This document shows positions 8,864 to 16,863 of a stretch of 64,000 nucleotides of DNA, piece by piece. The translations under genes and the position numbers were made by a program. The notes below the pieces were generated by a model. It worked only from the letters and a program-made list of their open reading frames with translations. It made no database searches and was not told the origin of the DNA. The stretch is taken from NCBI GenBank assembly GCA_036567985.1, contig DATCTK010000012.1, forward strand, positions 32,288 through 96,287. Reading direction: 5' to 3'. Source of the stretch: SZUA-229 sp036567985 (GTDB lineage: Bacteria; Pseudomonadota; Gammaproteobacteria; SZUA-229). The stretch's first letter is position 1. Every line of letters starts with the position of its first letter.

Positions 8864-9557
8864 GTCTCACCCGCTACAGGCTGCAGATTCTATGTCTTCA
8901 GAGCAGGTCGCGGACGCTTCACGTCTGCGCATTACCGAAATTTTCCATTCGCTACAGGGTGAGTCCTCCTATGTGGGACTGCCCACGGTCTTTGTTCGCC
9001 TGACCGGCTGTCCATTGCGCTGTCACTACTGTGATACCGCCTATGCCTTCAGCGGTGGCGAATGGATGAGCCTGACGGATATCAGGGCGCAGGTGGCGTC
9101 TTACGGTGCGCAGCAGGTGTGCGTGACCGGTGGCGAGCCCCTGGCGCAAAAAGCCTGCATCGAGCTGCTGAGTGCGCTCTGTGATGAGGGTTACAATGTA
9201 TCACTGGAAACCTCAGGGGCTATGGACATCTGTGCTGTTGATGCCCGGGTCAGTCGCATTATGGACCTGAAAACACCGGCCTCCGGTGAGGAAGTGAAGA
9301 ACCGCTATGAAAATATCCCCTGTCTGAGCCAGCATGACGAAGTCAAATTCGTGATCTGTGATCGTGCTGATTACGAATGGGCCAGATCAATGATTGAGGA
9401 ATATCAGCTACTGGCTAAGACACGGGTACTGATGTCGCCGGAACACCAGAATCTGCCAGCCAGCGAGCTGGCGGACTGGATTCTGCAGGACCGACTGAAT
9501 GTGCGTTTCCAGTTGCAGTTGCACAAATATTTGTGGAATAACCAGCCGGGCAGGTGA
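8850..9557 (+). CDS. queE: 7-carboxy-7-deazaguanine synthase QueE (radical SAM)
   Basis: QueE converts 6-carboxytetrahydropterin to 7-carboxy-7-deazaguanine on the way to queuosine. The radical SAM cluster motif CxxxCxxC is visible as CPLRCHYC, followed by the SAM-binding VTGGEP. The N-terminal ITEIFHSLQGES region is typical of the family. Two starts are possible: GTG 8850, overlapping cpoB by 14 bp, or ATG 8892. The conserved domain begins after both, so the start is unresolved. The gene ends 23 bp before queC, its pathway neighbour. Confidence 0.95.
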   Translation: MKAIKSHPLQAADSMSSEQVADASRLRITEIFHSLQGESSYVGLPTVFVRLTGCPLRCHYCDTAYAFSGGEWMSLTDIRAQVASYGAQQVCVTGGEPLAQKACIELLSALCDEGYNVSLETSGAMDICAVDARVSRIMDLKTPASGEEVKNRYENIPCLSQHDEVKFVICDRADYEWARSMIEEYQLLAKTRVLMSPEHQNLPASELADWILQDRLNVRFQLQLHKYLWNNQPGR

Positions 9558-9580
9558 TTATTCAGAGGTGCCCTGTAAAG

Positions 9581-10264
9581 ATGAGTGAAAACAATAAAAA
9601 AGCAGTGGTGCTGGTGTCTGGTGGGCTGGACTCAGCCACGGTACTTGCCATGGCCCATGCGAAGGGATATGAATGCTATGCCCTGAGCTTTGACTATGGC
9701 CAGCGCCACAGCACCGAACTGGCTGCAGCAAAGACCATTGCCGAGGCCCATGGGGCTGTGGCGCACCAGGTGTTACACCTTGACCTGAACAGGCTGGGCG
9801 GCTCAGCTCTCACCGACAACAGTATCGATGTGCCAACCGCGCTGGCGGAAGGTATTCCGGTGACCTATGTGCCCGCGCGAAACACCATATTCCTGTCGAT
9901 GGCACTGGCCTGGGCCGAGGTGCTGGCGGCGGATGATATCTTTATCGGGGTGAATGCGGTGGACTATTCCGGTTACCCTGATTGCCGTCCCGAGTTTATC
10001 CAGGCATTTGAAACCATGGCCAATCTGGCCACCAAAGCCGGGGTTGAGGGGCATCATATGCATATTCATACACCACTGATCGACATGAGTAAGGCGCAGA
10101 TTATCCAGCAGGGTGTGGGCCTGGGTGTGGACTATTCGCTTACCGTATCATGCTATTCGGCAGATGCTGAAGGTCGTGCCTGTGGTGAGTGTGACTCCTG
10201 CCGCCTGAGAAAAAAAGGCTTTGAAGAGGCGGGTCTGCCAGACCCAACCCGTTATCGAGCCTAA
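9581..10264 (+). CDS. queC: 7-cyano-7-deazaguanine synthase QueC
   Basis: QueC makes preQ0 from 7-carboxy-7-deazaguanine with ATP and ammonia. I chose ATG 9581 because AGAGGTG at 9564-9570 is well placed and the product then begins MSENNKKAVVLVSGGLDSAT. The SGGLDS PP-loop binds ATP. The C-terminal zinc site cysteines appear as SCYSAD and GRACGECDSCRLR. At 227 residues it has normal length. The frame stays open 27 bp upstream into queE, but that extension has no family support. Confidence 0.96.
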   Translation: MSENNKKAVVLVSGGLDSATVLAMAHAKGYECYALSFDYGQRHSTELAAAKTIAEAHGAVAHQVLHLDLNRLGGSALTDNSIDVPTALAEGIPVTYVPARNTIFLSMALAWAEVLAADDIFIGVNAVDYSGYPDCRPEFIQAFETMANLATKAGVEGHHMHIHTPLIDMSKAQIIQQGVGLGVDYSLTVSCYSADAEGRACGECDSCRLRKKGFEEAGLPDPTRYRA

Positions 10265-10375
10265 CGATTAGCGGCATTTCTGCTGCTGCTGAAATGCCCA
10301 CCTTCAGGACATAATCGCTGAGGGTCTATCATCGGCGAATTGTTCGTATAAGCATAAATATTGCAGAATTTTGTC

Positions 10376-10403
10376 TTGTAATTTCAGGTGAATCAGGTAA
10401 TAT
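10376..10403 (+). promoter_or_regulatory. Candidate sigma-70 promoter of tRNA-Lys
   Basis: TTGTAA at 10376-10381 and TAATAT at 10398-10403 are 16 bp apart. The bases after the -10 box are GC-rich (ACGCGCC). A GC-rich discriminator is typical of stringently controlled stable-RNA promoters. The tRNA begins 13 bp after the -10 box. Confidence 0.6.
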
Positions 10404-10416
10404 ACGCGCCTTCTTC

Positions 10417-10492
10417 GGGCCGTTAGCTCAGTCGGTAGAGCAGTGGACTTTTAATCCATTGGTCGAGTGTTCGAGTCACTCACGGCCCACCA
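10417..10492 (+). tRNA. tRNA-Lys (anticodon TTT)
   Basis: The 76-nt cloverleaf is complete. The acceptor stem is GGGCCGT/ACGGCCC, the D-arm GCTC/GAGC and the anticodon stem GTGGA/TCCAT around loop CTTTTAA, giving anticodon TTT. The T-arm is GAGTG/CACTC around TTCGAGT. Discriminator A and an encoded CCA end follow. It stands alone, with its own promoter and terminator. Confidence 0.97.
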
Positions 10493-10500
10493 TATATAGA

Positions 10501-10531
10501 AAGCCTGTCAGTTTCTGACAGGCTTTTTTTT
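10501..10531 (+). terminator. Rho-independent terminator of tRNA-Lys
   Basis: An 11-bp perfect stem (AAGCCTGTCAG / CTGACAGGCTT) with a TTT loop is followed by an uninterrupted T-run. The copy of the 40-bp repeat begins at the end of the T-run. Confidence 0.95.
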
Positions 10532-10607
10532 ATGCACAGGAGAGCGTATTTTGCGTGAGGCAGGCGACAGCCGTGAGCCGATGGTCGTTAGTCCAACGAC
10601 AAATGAC
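10531..10607 (+). repeat. Terminator-linked repeat, copy A (diverged), with GAC/GTC heptamers
   Basis: ATGCACAGG, then GTATTTTGCGTGAGGCAGG, match the element seen after five other terminators. The first hairpin is partly decayed. Heptamers ending in GTC or GAC follow at about 10581-10607 (GTTAGTC, CAACGAC, AAATGAC). The segment sits between the tRNA and soxA terminators, so no gene would normally be transcribed through it. Confidence 0.7.
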
Positions 10608-10612
10608 GCTTC

Positions 10613-10648
10613 ACGTAGGGTGGCATCAAGCGAAGCGGATCCACCTGA
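10613..10648. repeat. Palindromic GTAGGGTGG...CCACC repeat
   Basis: GTAGGGTGGCATCAAGC is followed by a GCGGATCCACC half, giving an imperfect dyad. A closely related sequence occurs in reverse orientation at 56229-56258 and a partial one at 56333-56355. Similar GGTGGAT palindromes are dispersed in many bacterial genomes. Confidence 0.6.
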
Positions 10649-10688
10649 TACCCGTTCATTAGCGGACTCGCTTCTGTTTTATATGCAT

Positions 10689-10716
10689 AAAAAAAGCCCG
10701 GATAAACCGGGCTTTT
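10689..10716 (-). terminator. Rho-independent terminator of the sox operon
   Basis: The perfect stem AAAAAGCCCGG / CCGGGCTTTTT around loop ATAAA lies 21 bp past the soxA stop. It has T-runs on both strands, so it may also stop transcription coming from the tRNA side. Confidence 0.92.
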
Positions 10717-10737
10717 TATCTCATACGAACGTCAGGC

Positions 10738-11595
10738 TTACTTGCGTATGCCAGGGCCGTTTAATGTCAGGCCATTGCTCATATAGGTGTGGAAGTACTC
10801 AAGTGCACGGTACTCTTCGCTCTGTGTCGCGAAGGGCTTGGCGCGTACCTGCTTGTTACAGCCACCGTAACGACGTTGCAGTGTACCCATGCCGTCACCT
10901 GAGTCACTGCCCATAGACCACTTGTTGCGGTATACAGGGAAGTGTGTGGTGTGACCCAGTGCTGGGCTCAGAATATCAGCACGCACACGGTTGCCCGCAT
11001 TGTAGTAGTGACAGTCTGCACATGACATATTCAGCTGACCGCGCTTCGCATAGAAGTGCTTTTTGCCGCGTTCATACCATTGCATTGACTCGGGTGTGTC
11101 GACAACCTTCACATTGCCCTTGGCGCCGCGAGACTGGTAGGCAATGTAGGCTGACAGGTGTGCTATGTTGCCGGTTTTGTATTTCCAGGCTTTCTCACCG
11201 TTCTTTTCAAGACACTCGTTAATGGCCAGCTCAACTGTGATGACTTCGCCACGGTTCTTGTCGAAGTAAGGATAGTTTTGCTTCATGCCTTTTTTAGCAT
11301 CTGGGAAACAGCTAGCGAAGGTTTTGCCATTCTGGAATGGTTTATTGAACAGGGTTTTACCTTTTTCAACATAGATTTCATATGGAGGAAACTCTTCAAA
11401 GGCTTCCCACTGATCGCGTGAGGCCTTGTCTACAGAGTAAACGCCGTTAGCGAAGTCCTGCAAGGGAACATCGGGGAAACGTTCAGTGAAATATGCTCTG
11501 AAATCTTTCAGATCCTGTTCCGGGTTTGCAGCTGTGCCGAGTAGCGGGGCAGTGAGCATGCAAAACGCAGATACAATGACTGCAATTTTTTTCAT
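10738..11595 (-). CDS. soxA: Sulfur oxidation c-type cytochrome SoxA (monoheme form)
   Basis: With SoxX, SoxA couples thiosulfate oxidatively to the SoxY cysteine in the periplasm. The 285-residue precursor has a signal peptide (cleavage near TAANPEQ). Only one haem motif is present, CADCH at 192-196. The position of the N-terminal haem in diheme SoxA has instead C96 and C128 without a CxxCH, a pattern known from monoheme SoxA proteins, where such cysteines form a disulfide. The conserved haem-ligand cysteine is C246 in RRYGGCNKQ. It is last in soxXYZA, 40 bp after soxZ, and is followed by a terminator. Confidence 0.95.
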   Translation of the reverse strand: MKKIAVIVSAFCMLTAPLLGTAANPEQDLKDFRAYFTERFPDVPLQDFANGVYSVDKASRDQWEAFEEFPPYEIYVEKGKTLFNKPFQNGKTFASCFPDAKKGMKQNYPYFDKNRGEVITVELAINECLEKNGEKAWKYKTGNIAHLSAYIAYQSRGAKGNVKVVDTPESMQWYERGKKHFYAKRGQLNMSCADCHYYNAGNRVRADILSPALGHTTHFPVYRNKWSMGSDSGDGMGTLQRRYGGCNKQVRAKPFATQSEEYRALEYFHTYMSNGLTLNGPGIRK

Positions 11596-11635
11596 AATCG
11601 GTACCTTTTTTATTAGTGATGACTGACTGAAAAGC

Positions 11636-11950
11636 TTATTTTATTTTCGCTTCTACAGAGTCACTCTCGCCCTTATTGTCTACCCAGCTCATTTTTAATG
11701 TGTCGCCAGCTTTAGCGCCACTGAACTTGAATGACAGGTAAGGATTTTTTGAGATAGCTGTGCCCCAGTCTGCTACCAGGACATCTGCACCGTTGACGTT
11801 GCAGGTAAGTTCCTGAATAAAATGCGCTGGAAAGTTTTTGCCAGTTTTTGAATTCTTGCGCTGGCCCGTTTCCATCGGGTGACTGATAAGTGCCTTAACG
11901 ACAGTGGTGCCGTCAGATACTTTAGCACGTACTTTAATTGAATTTGCCAT
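11636..11950 (-). CDS. soxZ: Sulfur-carrier complex subunit SoxZ
   Basis: SoxZ pairs with SoxY to form the carrier on which sulfur intermediates are held during Sox oxidation. The 104-residue protein has no signal peptide, as expected, because it is co-exported with Tat-targeted SoxY. Its immunoglobulin-like sequence shows the usual SHPMETGQRKNSKTGKNFP segment and a C-terminal strand region ending VEAKIK. It lies 24 bp after soxY on the minus strand. Confidence 0.96.
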   Translation of the reverse strand: MANSIKVRAKVSDGTTVVKALISHPMETGQRKNSKTGKNFPAHFIQELTCNVNGADVLVADWGTAISKNPYLSFKFSGAKAGDTLKMSWVDNKGESDSVEAKIK

Positions 11951-11974
11951 AGTAATATTCCTCTAAAAACTTGA

Positions 11975-12445
11975 TTAACCGCCGCAGCCGCCAATGGTTA
12001 CTTTAACTAGCAGTTTGCTGCTGTATAACTTGTCGCCGGATTTAACAACAGCGATCACATCGGATGTTTTACCCATTTTTACACGAGTGGAAACAAAGCC
12101 TTCTGTGTTGCTACCCAGCTTAAAGGTGGCCGTCATAGGGGTTGGGTTTTCAGAAATCAGAATGCTGATAGATTCTGCATTTGGAATAGTGCTGGTAACT
12201 GTAACAGGTACTACAGCGCCGTTTTCAGCAATTTCTGGTGCTTTCAGCGTAATGTCAGAGCTTTCTGTCATTGCAGTGCCGCCTAAAGCATTTTTAAGTG
12301 CTGAATCCAGGTCTTTTGCTTCGAAAGCAGCTTTTGGCCATGCAGCCAGTACCGCGCGTGGAGTGATCAGTCCTGCGCCAACAGCGACGCCGAACGCGCC
12401 TGCTGCTGCAGAACGCTTGATGAAGGATCTACGTGTATTGTTCAT
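11975..12445 (-). CDS. soxY: Sulfur-carrier complex subunit SoxY
   Basis: SoxY carries the covalently bound sulfur substrate on a cysteine in a flexible C-terminal arm. Here that arm is IGGCGG, with C154 of 156 residues. A Tat signal is seen at the N terminus (R5-R6 in NNTRRSFIKRS, then a small-residue hydrophobic stretch and cleavage near VLAAW). Length and motif are standard. It lies 17 bp downstream of soxX and upstream of soxZ, as in the common soxXYZA order. Confidence 0.97.
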   Translation of the reverse strand: MNNTRRSFIKRSAAAGAFGVAVGAGLITPRAVLAAWPKAAFEAKDLDSALKNALGGTAMTESSDITLKAPEIAENGAVVPVTVTSTIPNAESISILISENPTPMTATFKLGSNTEGFVSTRVKMGKTSDVIAVVKSGDKLYSSKLLVKVTIGGCGG

Positions 12446-12462
12446 TGTCTCTACCTTAAAAA

Positions 12463-12837
12463 TTATAGCGTGTGTATAAACTCAACAACTTTGTCGATTT
12501 CGGATGCACTTAGAATCTCATGTGCTCCGAAGGGCGGCATCATTGTATTAGGATTCATCGTACGTGCATCGCTGATCTGTGCACGGAGTTTATCCTTGTC
12601 GGGGAATCGGGCCTTCATCGCGACTAGCGGTGGACCGATGTTTCCAGGTAGGTCGCCACCTTCTATCTGGTGACATGCAAGGCAGTTACCTTTCTTTCTA
12701 TCGAAGGCAATTTTCTTGCCTTGCTCAATGACAGTTGCATCGGCCGCATGGGTGATGACTGGCATTGCGAAAGAAAGAGCGCCCAATAACGCAGCAAGCG
12801 AGGTTGCTGTAGAGATGGTTTTAGCGGTGTACCGCAT
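12463..12837 (-). CDS. soxX: Sulfur oxidation c-type cytochrome SoxX
   Basis: SoxX is the small cytochrome subunit of SoxXA. The 124-residue precursor has a signal peptide ending near THAADA and one haem site, CLACH, at 52-56. A distal methionine is likely in the NTMMPPFG segment. A strong GAGGAG ribosome-binding site precedes the ATG. It leads the soxXYZA operon. The 280-bp AT-rich gap upstream, before the next gene, must contain the operon promoter; I see no -35/-10 pair I would defend. Confidence 0.96.
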   Translation of the reverse strand: MRYTAKTISTATSLAALLGALSFAMPVITHAADATVIEQGKKIAFDRKKGNCLACHQIEGGDLPGNIGPPLVAMKARFPDKDKLRAQISDARTMNPNTMMPPFGAHEILSASEIDKVVEFIHTL

Positions 12838-13117
12838 AGTTCACTCCTCAATACTTTATGATTGCGTGGAAATTCAGGGACCAATCTATAGATAGTAGTC
12901 AGATTTTAGTATATTCCATTAGTTCTGCAGATTTTTAATAAAAATGCAAGCTCTATTGTGCCTGTGTTTTTACCAAGTCTCTGTTTTACTAGCCTGTTAT
13001 AGTTATATTAGATTGGATGCCTAATAGCATACCCAAAACACTGCTGATGGCAAGAAAAAAACCAGTTTTGTGTGGATCTGTTTGCCAAACTATATTATTA
13101 AAATCTAATAAATAAAG

Positions 13118-14575
13118 CTATATTCGGCTTTCTTTGCGTATTTGCAGCATTAAATCCTGCTTTCTAGACTCAAGGCGTTGCCGGGTTAATGGTGACAGCT
13201 CGCTTTGCTGCAGTGCATTTTCAATTTGCTGAACAGCCTGCTTTAGATAACCTTCCTGCTGATACTCATGGCTGGTGGCCTCCAGCGCGAGGGCAATATT
13301 GTTTTCGATAAAATAGGCACGAGCCAGTGTCTGGTAGACCACGGCCTTTTTCTGTGATCGCAGTTGCTGATTCAGCAGCAGTATGGCCTGATTGGCTTGC
13401 TGGTTATCAATCAGTGAGCGTGCGTATCTAATCGATACTGGCAGGTAGTTGGGGTAGAGCTCGTTGAGCTGCTGCAACAGTTTCAGGTTCTGTTTCGGCT
13501 GGTTGGCAGCAAGGTAGGCATCGGCCAGGGCGAGCTTGATCCAGGGATGGTCCTCGACCCGGCTTAATTGCGTCAGTTTTTCAATCGCCTGATCAAACTG
13601 GTGGCTGGCGGTGTAAGCCAGGCCCAGGGTGTAATCATTGACGATGCCGGCTTCGCCGTGATCCGCCAGCTGCCTGGCCAGGCGGGCCGGATCCTTGTGG
13701 GTCTGTAGCAGAATGCGGCTGCGTACCAGCTGGAAATCCAGGCTGTCGTCACGCAGTGAACGGCTTTGTTCGCTAATGCGGTTTCTCGCCTCGGCCACCC
13801 GGGTGCTGTTAAGCGGATGGGTGCGCAGGTATTCCATTTGTGAGAACAGGTTATTGTTGTCGGTGTTTTTGAGCAGGGTCTCGAAAAAACTGGCCATGCC
13901 TTCAGGGTTGATCCCGGCTTCTTCCAGTATACGGATGCCGATTCTGTCCGCCTCATGCTCGTTGCTGCGGGTAAAATTAATCTGTGACTGGATCATTGCG
14001 GCCTGGCCGCCATAAATCAACGCGGCCCCGGCATCGGGGTTTTGTGAGGCAAGCAGAATGCCCGCCAGTATGGTGGCAAACATGGTGGCGGGGTTGGTGT
14101 TTGACTCGGTGAGTGCCCGTGCCAGGTGGCGTTGTGTGACATGGGATATCTCATGGGCCATAACCCCGGCAAATTCACTTTCATTCTCTGCTGCCAGTAT
14201 CAGGCCAGTGTGGAAGCCCAGATGGGCGTCAGGGCCCGCAAAAGCGTTGATACTGTTGATGTCGATAACAAAAAACTTGAAATTACGCTCCACATGCTCG
14301 GTGTGGGATACCAGTCGCTGGCCCAGGGTGTTCAGGTAGTCGTCGACCTCGAGGTCTTCAATAAACGGCACATTGGCACGCAGGGTCATATAAAACTGCT
14401 TGCCCATCAGGTACTCGTTAAACGGGCTAAAGCTCTGCTGGGTGGGGTCACCCAGGGTTGGCAGCTCTGCCTGAGCGGGTGCCAGTGCTAAACAGCCCGA
14501 TAGCGCAATGAAAGCGGCGGTCAGCAGTGTATTTAGTGGTTTTGTCCGGCTGGTATATTTCAATATGAATGCCAT
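13118..14575 (-). CDS. bepA: BepA-like M48 metalloprotease with TPR domain
   Basis: BepA-type proteases control outer-membrane protein and LptD assembly quality in the periplasm. I place the start at ATG 14575, giving 485 residues, close to the usual 487. The zinc motif HEISH is at about 141-145, in the VMAHEISHVTQRH helix, with the third ligand in a later NEHEADRIG segment. TPR-like helices fill the C-terminal half. The signal region contains LSGC, which could be a lipobox, as well as an AQA signal peptidase site further on. An in-frame ATG at 14677 would add 34 residues without a signal-like start. Confidence 0.9.
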   Translation of the reverse strand: MAFILKYTSRTKPLNTLLTAAFIALSGCLALAPAQAELPTLGDPTQQSFSPFNEYLMGKQFYMTLRANVPFIEDLEVDDYLNTLGQRLVSHTEHVERNFKFFVIDINSINAFAGPDAHLGFHTGLILAAENESEFAGVMAHEISHVTQRHLARALTESNTNPATMFATILAGILLASQNPDAGAALIYGGQAAMIQSQINFTRSNEHEADRIGIRILEEAGINPEGMASFFETLLKNTDNNNLFSQMEYLRTHPLNSTRVAEARNRISEQSRSLRDDSLDFQLVRSRILLQTHKDPARLARQLADHGEAGIVNDYTLGLAYTASHQFDQAIEKLTQLSRVEDHPWIKLALADAYLAANQPKQNLKLLQQLNELYPNYLPVSIRYARSLIDNQQANQAILLLNQQLRSQKKAVVYQTLARAYFIENNIALALEATSHEYQQEGYLKQAVQQIENALQQSELSPLTRQRLESRKQDLMLQIRKESRI

Positions 14576-14597
14576 GCCGGCACGGGTTTCGTGCCGG
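14576..14597 (-). promoter_or_regulatory. Hairpin in the leader of the BepA-like gene
   Basis: On the minus strand an inverted repeat (CCGGCACG / CGTGCCGG around a short loop) ends directly before the chosen ATG. It would occlude the translation start if it forms in the mRNA. If the upstream ATG at 14677 is used instead, the repeat is coding. Confidence 0.4.
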
Positions 14598-14713
14598 TAT
14601 TTAAAGTTTAAATCTCGCCTTGTAGGACATCTTTCCTGAAAATAAGTGCCCTTGAGAACAGTTATGGAGTATGGCATATCGTTGTCGGCAGCAAAAAGCG
14701 CCCCTGTTCTTTT

Positions 14714-14848
14714 GACTCACGACAAAGGACTAACGACTAACGACTAACGACTAACGACCAATGACTACTGTATACCGCACATCCTGTGCATATCGCTACC
14801 GGCATCCTTGTCTCTCGCGAAATACCGCACATCCTGTGCATAAAAAAA
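14714..14848 (-). repeat. Terminator-linked repeat, copy B (two cores), with eight GAC heptamers
   Basis: Read on the minus strand after the DsrE-gene terminator, two copies of ATGCACAGGATGTGCGGTAT occur about 50 bp apart, the first followed by TTCGCGAGAGACAAGGATGCC. Beyond them, 14714-14769 is an exact-phase array of eight heptamers on the plus strand: GACTCAC, GACAAAG, four GACTAAC, GACCAAT, GACTACT. Confidence 0.85.
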
Positions 14849-14874
14849 GCCACCTGGGGTTCAGGTGGCTTTTT
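14849..14874 (-). terminator. Rho-independent terminator of the DsrE-like gene
   Basis: The stem AGCCACCT / AGGTGGCT is followed on the minus strand by seven T residues. It lies 36 bp past the stop codon and runs straight into repeat copy B. Confidence 0.92.
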
Positions 14875-14909
14875 CGGGTGCGGAAGCACCGGCTCAGCTG
14901 ATTATCTGA

Positions 14910-15422
14910 TTAGATAAACAGTGACTGGGTTGCATCCGAAGATTCTTCGAAGTAGGTTGCTGCACCAACGTATTCAACACCGTCGATAAACTGGTCATGG
15001 CTGTAACCGAACAGCTCAACCGTCATCTGGCAGGCAAGGAATTTCACTTCCGCTTCCTGGCACAGGTCGCGCAGTTCATCAATTGTCGCAACACCACAGT
15101 TAGAGATGGTTTTCTTCATCAGGGTGGTGGCAATGCTGTCCATGAATGGGATGTTCCACATGATATTGGGGATTTTAGGGCCAAAGTCGATGCTTTTCAG
15201 CCATTTTGGACCCATTGGCATTTTCATGGGCATGGATGGGTTACCCGTTGGGGTCACTTTCAGTGCGCTGGTGTCTTTCAGAAGCAGGTTCAGGCCGTAG
15301 AATGTGTAGAAAACCGATGCCTGCATACCCAGTGCCGCTGCAGTGCTGGCCAGAATAAAGGGGGGATATGCCCAGTCTAAGGTGCCTTTTGTTGCGATGA
15401 TAGTTAGCTTTGGATCGCTCAT
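14910..15422 (-). CDS. DsrE/DsrF-like (DsrE2-type) sulfur-relay protein
   Basis: This 170-residue protein belongs to the DsrE/DsrF/DrsH-like superfamily. The N-terminal strand-loop is KLTIIATKGTLDWAYPPFILASTAAALG, and the conserved cysteines are in ISNCGVATIDEL and VKFLACQMTVELFG. Related proteins carry persulfide sulfur between rhodanese, TusA and Dsr or Hdr systems in sulfur oxidisers. The hydrophobic segments suggest membrane contact or an oligomer core. It lies between the sox operon and a divergent rhodanese, consistent with sulfur trafficking. The exact partner is unknown. Confidence 0.85.
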   Translation of the reverse strand: MSDPKLTIIATKGTLDWAYPPFILASTAAALGMQASVFYTFYGLNLLLKDTSALKVTPTGNPSMPMKMPMGPKWLKSIDFGPKIPNIMWNIPFMDSIATTLMKKTISNCGVATIDELRDLCQEAEVKFLACQMTVELFGYSHDQFIDGVEYVGAATYFEESSDATQSLFI

Positions 15423-15810
15423 TTGAATTCACTCCTAATGTTTTGGCCGGGTCGCTGTGTTTTTGCTGATGCTGAAATTGCCACGGTGCTTCCGCTTAAA
15501 CCAGTTTATAATTTAATTAATTAGTCGATCGTATTACTTTTTAGAGATTAACCATACAATCGAATGTGAATAAAAGGCAAGTATTAGAATAAGTTTTTTT
15601 TTATATAGTAGATAGGTGGTTAATGATGCTGCGCTTATATTTGCATAAATAAAATTTATCTTATTGATTTATAAGGATATAAGCCTCAATTATGAGAATT
15701 TGGCAGAAATGGCTGTTGTGAAGGCTATCTGTGGTTGAGGTATATCCCGTGGGCAAAAAAATCGGTTACAATCTCAATATTAATGTTTTCTTATGTAGGT
15801 GCTGATAAAT
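15423..15810. other. Intergenic region between divergent DsrE-like and rhodanese genes
   Basis: This stretch is AT-rich and has no convincing coding frame. It must hold both divergent promoters. A TAGGTG sequence 8 bp before ATG 15811 is the only clear ribosome-binding site. I see no riboswitch or repeat copy here. Confidence 0.6.
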
Positions 15811-16131
15811 ATGTACGGAATTAAAGAGCTTGATGTGGATACGCTTCAGTCATATCTGCAGGAAGGCAGGGCGCTGCGCTTGCTGGATGTGCGCGGACTC
15901 GCGGAGATGGCACAGGGCATGATACCCAATGCAGAAAAGTTGCCACTGCACACGCTGCCGACCAGGTTGCATGAAATTGACAGTGATGAACTGACCGTTC
16001 TGTATTGTCGCAGCGGTGCAAGGTCTGCCCAGGGCGTGGGTTTTATGGCGCAGCAGGGTTTCGATAATGTATATAACCTGCGTGGTGGCATTATCGCCTG
16101 GGCACAAAAGGGCATGCCGCTGGAGGCGTGA
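15811..16131 (+). CDS. Single-domain rhodanese-like sulfurtransferase
   Basis: This is a single rhodanese domain of 106 residues. The active-site loop is CRSGARS, with the catalytic cysteine in VLYCRSG, and the C-terminal NLRGGIIAWAQKGMPLE is typical of the fold. ATG 15811 is preferred over an in-frame GTG 12 bp upstream, because the ribosome-binding site fits the ATG. There is no signal peptide, so it is cytoplasmic. With the divergent DsrE-like gene it probably forms a persulfide relay feeding or draining sulfur oxidation. Substrate specificity cannot be read from sequence. Confidence 0.9.
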   Translation: MYGIKELDVDTLQSYLQEGRALRLLDVRGLAEMAQGMIPNAEKLPLHTLPTRLHEIDSDELTVLYCRSGARSAQGVGFMAQQGFDNVYNLRGGIIAWAQKGMPLEA

Positions 16132-16863
16132 TTGGTTTTTAATGTGCCACATTGTGTGTGGCACAAGTGTGTTACAGCAGTATGCGCCCGGCTATCACAG
16201 TCGGGCGTTCATAATTACAGGCTCTTGATTGAGTCGTTCCAGTAAATTCACCATTAAACCTTAGATGCAGTGTGGCACTGAGCTGCAAATTACACCTGAG
16301 TAACACCCAGTTGCGAAGGCAGGCAGGCGAGTTATGCCTGAAAAAGCTTTTATAGTTAAGGGTTATCAAGCACTCGGTTCCGTGAGATCAATAGTATGCA
16401 ATTGTGAACCGGTAATTATCCACTTGAGCCACAACAGTAATCCGTGGCCGATGCCAACTTGGTGAATCAGCTCAGCGTATTGTGTGCACGGCTTAGCGTC
16501 AAAAAAATTATGTGCGTATTGAAGAGAAACGATAACGTCGCTGTTTTCAAAATGACTGATAGTCAGGTGTGATAAGTAAAGCAGGCGCGGCTAATTTATT
16601 AAAAATAAACATTAGTAAATAAGTAGATAATAATACTGATTGATTTTTATACAGGCTTTTATTGATAAATGCCGTTTTGTCTACTAAAACACTTTAAAAC
16701 TCTGCGCAAAAGCCTTTAATTGATTGACTTTGCAGGCTTGTTTTGAGAATGTTTGCGGCTCGCTAGGGCAAGCATTTAATCTTTTCAGATGCCGGGATGT
16801 AGGCGTCATTACTATAAAAATACGTTGCTACAAAAACGTATAATTCATTTGAGGATCACAATT
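16132..16863. other. Long intergenic region before the FadL-type gene
   Basis: No coding frame here is supported. Just after the rhodanese gene lies an inverted repeat GTGCCAC / GTGGCAC, then GCCCG / CGGGC, neither with a T-run. The rest is AT-rich and without tandem repeats. The length suggests a long leader or several regulatory sites for the FadL-type gene, whose GAGGAT ribosome-binding site is at 16851-16856. Confidence 0.5.
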
